Assembly (NCBI GenBank): GCA_016714935.1
Contig: JADKBU010000012.1
Coordinates: 55,532-119,531 of the forward strand
Reading direction: 5' to 3'
Origin: Candidatus Accumulibacter propinquus
Lineage (GTDB): Bacteria > Pseudomonadota > Gammaproteobacteria > Burkholderiales > Rhodocyclaceae
DNA length: 64,000 nucleotides
Shown here: one piece after another, positions 62,493-64,000 of the stretch
How positions within the stretch are numbered: the first letter of the stretch is position 1
Layout: each line of letters begins with the position of its first letter
Program-made: the position numbers and the translations under genes
Notes under the pieces: model-generated
Database searches by the model: none
Told to the model about the DNA's origin: nothing
What the model saw: the letters and a program-made list of their open reading frames with translations, nothing else

Positions 62493-62904
62493 AGTAGCTA
62501 CGTGAGTAGCTACAGCGACGCTGAGTAGCTAGGGGCTAGAGGGTTTGGCATTGATGGTTGGACAAGGCCAACATATTTATATGGAATATTTGTAATTCTC
62601 GTCTACCAATGACAAAACACACCCCGCTTTCATGCCCCGTCCATCCTTCTCTTGTCTTTTTTGTGGGACACTTGGGACACTTGCCAAAAAGTGGACTTAA
62701 CGCATTGTTATTGAACGTTTTTTGCTGTCCCACTTGGAGTGGGACACATGCCTTTTTGGCTGGGACACGTGGGACACTTTGTCCCACCTTCGGCGGGCAA
62801 AACGGCGTTTTGCCTGTCCTGCCGAAAAGTGGGACAGTGGCCAAAAGGGCCGCGTTATGCCGCCTGGCGAACGCAAAAAACGTCGCCGACGCCGTGAGTA
62901 GCTA
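62493..62904. repeat. Four copies of AGTAGCTA between zapD and the integrase
   Basis: AGTAGCTA occurs at 62493, 62505, 62524 and 62897. Three are within 40 nt and one lies 15 nt before the integrase start. GTAGCTAC is palindromic in copies 1 and 2. These could be integrase arm-type or Xis-like binding sites, or an attachment-region repeat. Confidence 0.45.
62664..62836. repeat. TGGGACA repeat cluster with hairpin in AT-richer region
   Basis: Six TGGGACA copies (62664, 62673, 62740, 62761, 62770, 62830) and two inverted TGTCCCA copies (62726, 62780) fall within 173 bp. At 62796-62814 there is a perfect 8-bp hairpin GGCAAAAC-GGC-GTTTTGCC. Short ORFs exist on both strands here (62558-62905 plus, 62536-62844 minus), but their products are repeat-derived (recurring VGQ or CPT), so I do not call them as genes. 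Confidence 0.6.
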
Positions 62905-62918
62905 GACCAAAGTCGACC

Positions 62919-64000
62919 ATGGGTGCCCTCACTGACGTCCACATTCGGAACTTGATCCTTGCCGGCGCTGCCGTGTGCAAATCAGACGGCGAAGGGCTGA
63001 CTTTTACCATGAGCTTGGGACAGGCCGCGGAGAAGTGCGGAACCTGGGTCTTGCGCTACCGGCTTCCGGGAGTCAAAAACCAGAAGGAAATCACGATTGG
63101 CCGCTATCCTGATACCTCGTTGGCTGCCGCCCGCAAGGAGGCAAGCAAGCTGCGCGCAAGAATCCAGCAAAGCGAGGACGTAGCCCGAGATAAGCAGAAG
63201 GAGAAGCAGGAACGAGAGCGCGCGTGGACGGTTCGCCACTTGGCAGAAGACTACCTTGAAAAAGCTGCGGGCCGTCTTGCCCCTTCCACCATTTCCCAAC
63301 GTCGACAGCAAATACGGGACCATGTGGTTAGCGTGATCGGAAACAGACCGGCCGCGGGCGTGACCCCGGCCGACATCGTGAATATCACCGAAGCGGCTGC
63401 CGCCAAGTCACTGCACGTTGCCCGGCTGGTGCTTATGGTCTTGCGTGAGATGTTCTCGCACGCGGTCGCCCGGTATGTTGTCGAGTCAAGCCCGTGCGCG
63501 CATGTCAAGGGAAGCGCGGTCATTGGTCCAAGCCCTGCACATCGCACGCGGATCATGCTCAACGAAATGGAATTACGCGCCATGCTGCCGGCGCTGCCGA
63601 CGATCGGCAGAAGCAACGAGCTTGCGGTCAAGGTGCTGTTGTCGACCTGTACGCGCATCGGTGAACTGACAATGGCTGAGTGGTCACATATCGATCTTGA
63701 GCGAAGAGAATGGACCATCCCGCCCGAACTGTCGAAAAACAGCAAGCGCTTCGTAATCCCGCTTGTTGATCCCGTTGTCGGTTGGTTTGTGGATCTGCAA
63801 ACGGTTTCCTTTGCGTCTCGCTTCGTGCTTCCCGTGCGCACGCGGTTTCGTCATTCTGACGGGGACAGACCGATGAGCGCGGCAACCCTGAACGCCGCAA
63901 TCAATCGCCTCTGTCTGGCCCTTGGGGATAAGTGCCGCCGGTTTACCCCGCATGATTTGCGGTCTACCGCGCGCAGCCACCTAGGCGCCATGGGCGTCGA
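62919..64000 (+). CDS. Tyrosine recombinase/integrase (partial, runs off window)
   Basis: The first 360 codons of a phage/island integrase; the frame is open to position 64000. The N-terminal DUF4102-like arm-binding domain has GEGLTFTMSLGQAAEK, WVLRYRLPG and EITIGRYPDTSLAAARKEA. The core-binding domain has TISQRRQQIRDHVVSVIG. The catalytic domain shows Arg246 in CTRIGELTMAEWSHID and the HxxR box HDLRSTARSHLG (His345, Arg348). The catalytic tyrosine should lie beyond the window end. It resembles P4-family integrases that mark one end of genomic islands. Codon use is less GC-rich than in neighbouring genes. Confidence 0.9.
   Translation, partial: MGALTDVHIRNLILAGAAVCKSDGEGLTFTMSLGQAAEKCGTWVLRYRLPGVKNQKEITIGRYPDTSLAAARKEASKLRARIQQSEDVARDKQKEKQERERAWTVRHLAEDYLEKAAGRLAPSTISQRRQQIRDHVVSVIGNRPAAGVTPADIVNITEAAAAKSLHVARLVLMVLREMFSHAVARYVVESSPCAHVKGSAVIGPSPAHRTRIMLNEMELRAMLPALPTIGRSNELAVKVLLSTCTRIGELTMAEWSHIDLERREWTIPPELSKNSKRFVIPLVDPVVGWFVDLQTVSFASRFVLPVRTRFRHSDGDRPMSAATLNAAINRLCLALGDKCRRFTPHDLRSTARSHLGAMGV

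Noticed and set aside
62536..62905. Short overlapping ORFs on both strands in the repeat block before the integrase
   Set aside because: Their products are translated TGGGACA repeats with no independent coding evidence, so the region is reported as a repeat.
1..64000. CRISPR array, rRNA operon, or insertion-sequence transposase
   Set aside because: None seen: no regularly spaced repeats of CRISPR length, no rRNA sequence, and no transposase-like product on either strand apart from the right-edge integrase.

Overview
The window is GC-rich, densely packed bacterial chromosome. Gene content and order (secG, tRNA-Leu, nuoA-N; comM with ubiK; coaE-zapD; a tandem cyanophycin synthetase cluster; exosortase-A-associated genes; a SatP acetate transporter) point to a betaproteobacterium, most likely of the Rhodocyclales ('Candidatus Accumulibacter'-like). 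This assignment is an inference from gene content, since no database search was possible.

Layout. Positions 1-1.5 kb hold the end of an exosortase-A/extracellular-polysaccharide locus: two alpha/beta-hydrolases and an acyl carrier protein on the minus strand behind a sigma70-like -10 and a CRP/FNR-like palindrome. Positions 1.7-17 kb are mostly single genes: a beta-propeller protein, glycerate 2-kinase, RNase G, the U32 tRNA-hydroxylation protein TrhP, a glycosyltransferase-like protein, a Cache-domain protein, SatP, a membrane aminopropyltransferase-like protein, an HDOD protein, an RluF-like pseudouridine synthase that lacks the usual catalytic aspartate, a glycine-zipper lipoprotein and a FapA/DUF342 protein. 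Positions 17.1-24.9 kb are a minus-strand cyanophycin cluster: ABC exporter, DUF1854 protein, CphA' and CphA. Positions 26.1-41.4 kb hold secG, tRNA-Leu(GAG) and the complete 14-gene complex I operon nuoA-N, closed by a clear rho-independent terminator.

Positions 41.4-50.4 kb hold a NUDIX hydrolase, a YceH-like protein, RF3, a membrane class III nucleotide cyclase, two secreted proteins, a cysteine-cluster protein and a chemoreceptor carrying both a CxxCH haem-c motif and a PilZ domain. Positions 50.4-52.8 kb are a nitrogen-control locus: amtB, glnK and a previously unlabelled 50-codon ORF. They lie behind a sigma54 promoter and two NtrC-type palindromes spaced 31 bp apart. Positions 52.8-62.4 kb are housekeeping genes: ubiK, comM, two MFS transporters, a BamE-like lipoprotein, speD, trpB2, a SPOR-like protein, coaE and zapD.

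From about 62.4 kb the composition becomes more AT-rich and repeat-rich. A tyrosine recombinase starts at 62919 and runs off the window, so this is probably the left edge of an integrated element.

How the parts fit: nitrogen sensing and ammonium uptake (glnK-amtB) sit in the same 64 kb as nitrogen storage (cyanophycin), acetate uptake (SatP) and respiratory energy conservation (complex I). Second-messenger and chemotaxis proteins (cyclase, PilZ receptor, FapA, HDOD, Cache) are scattered between them.
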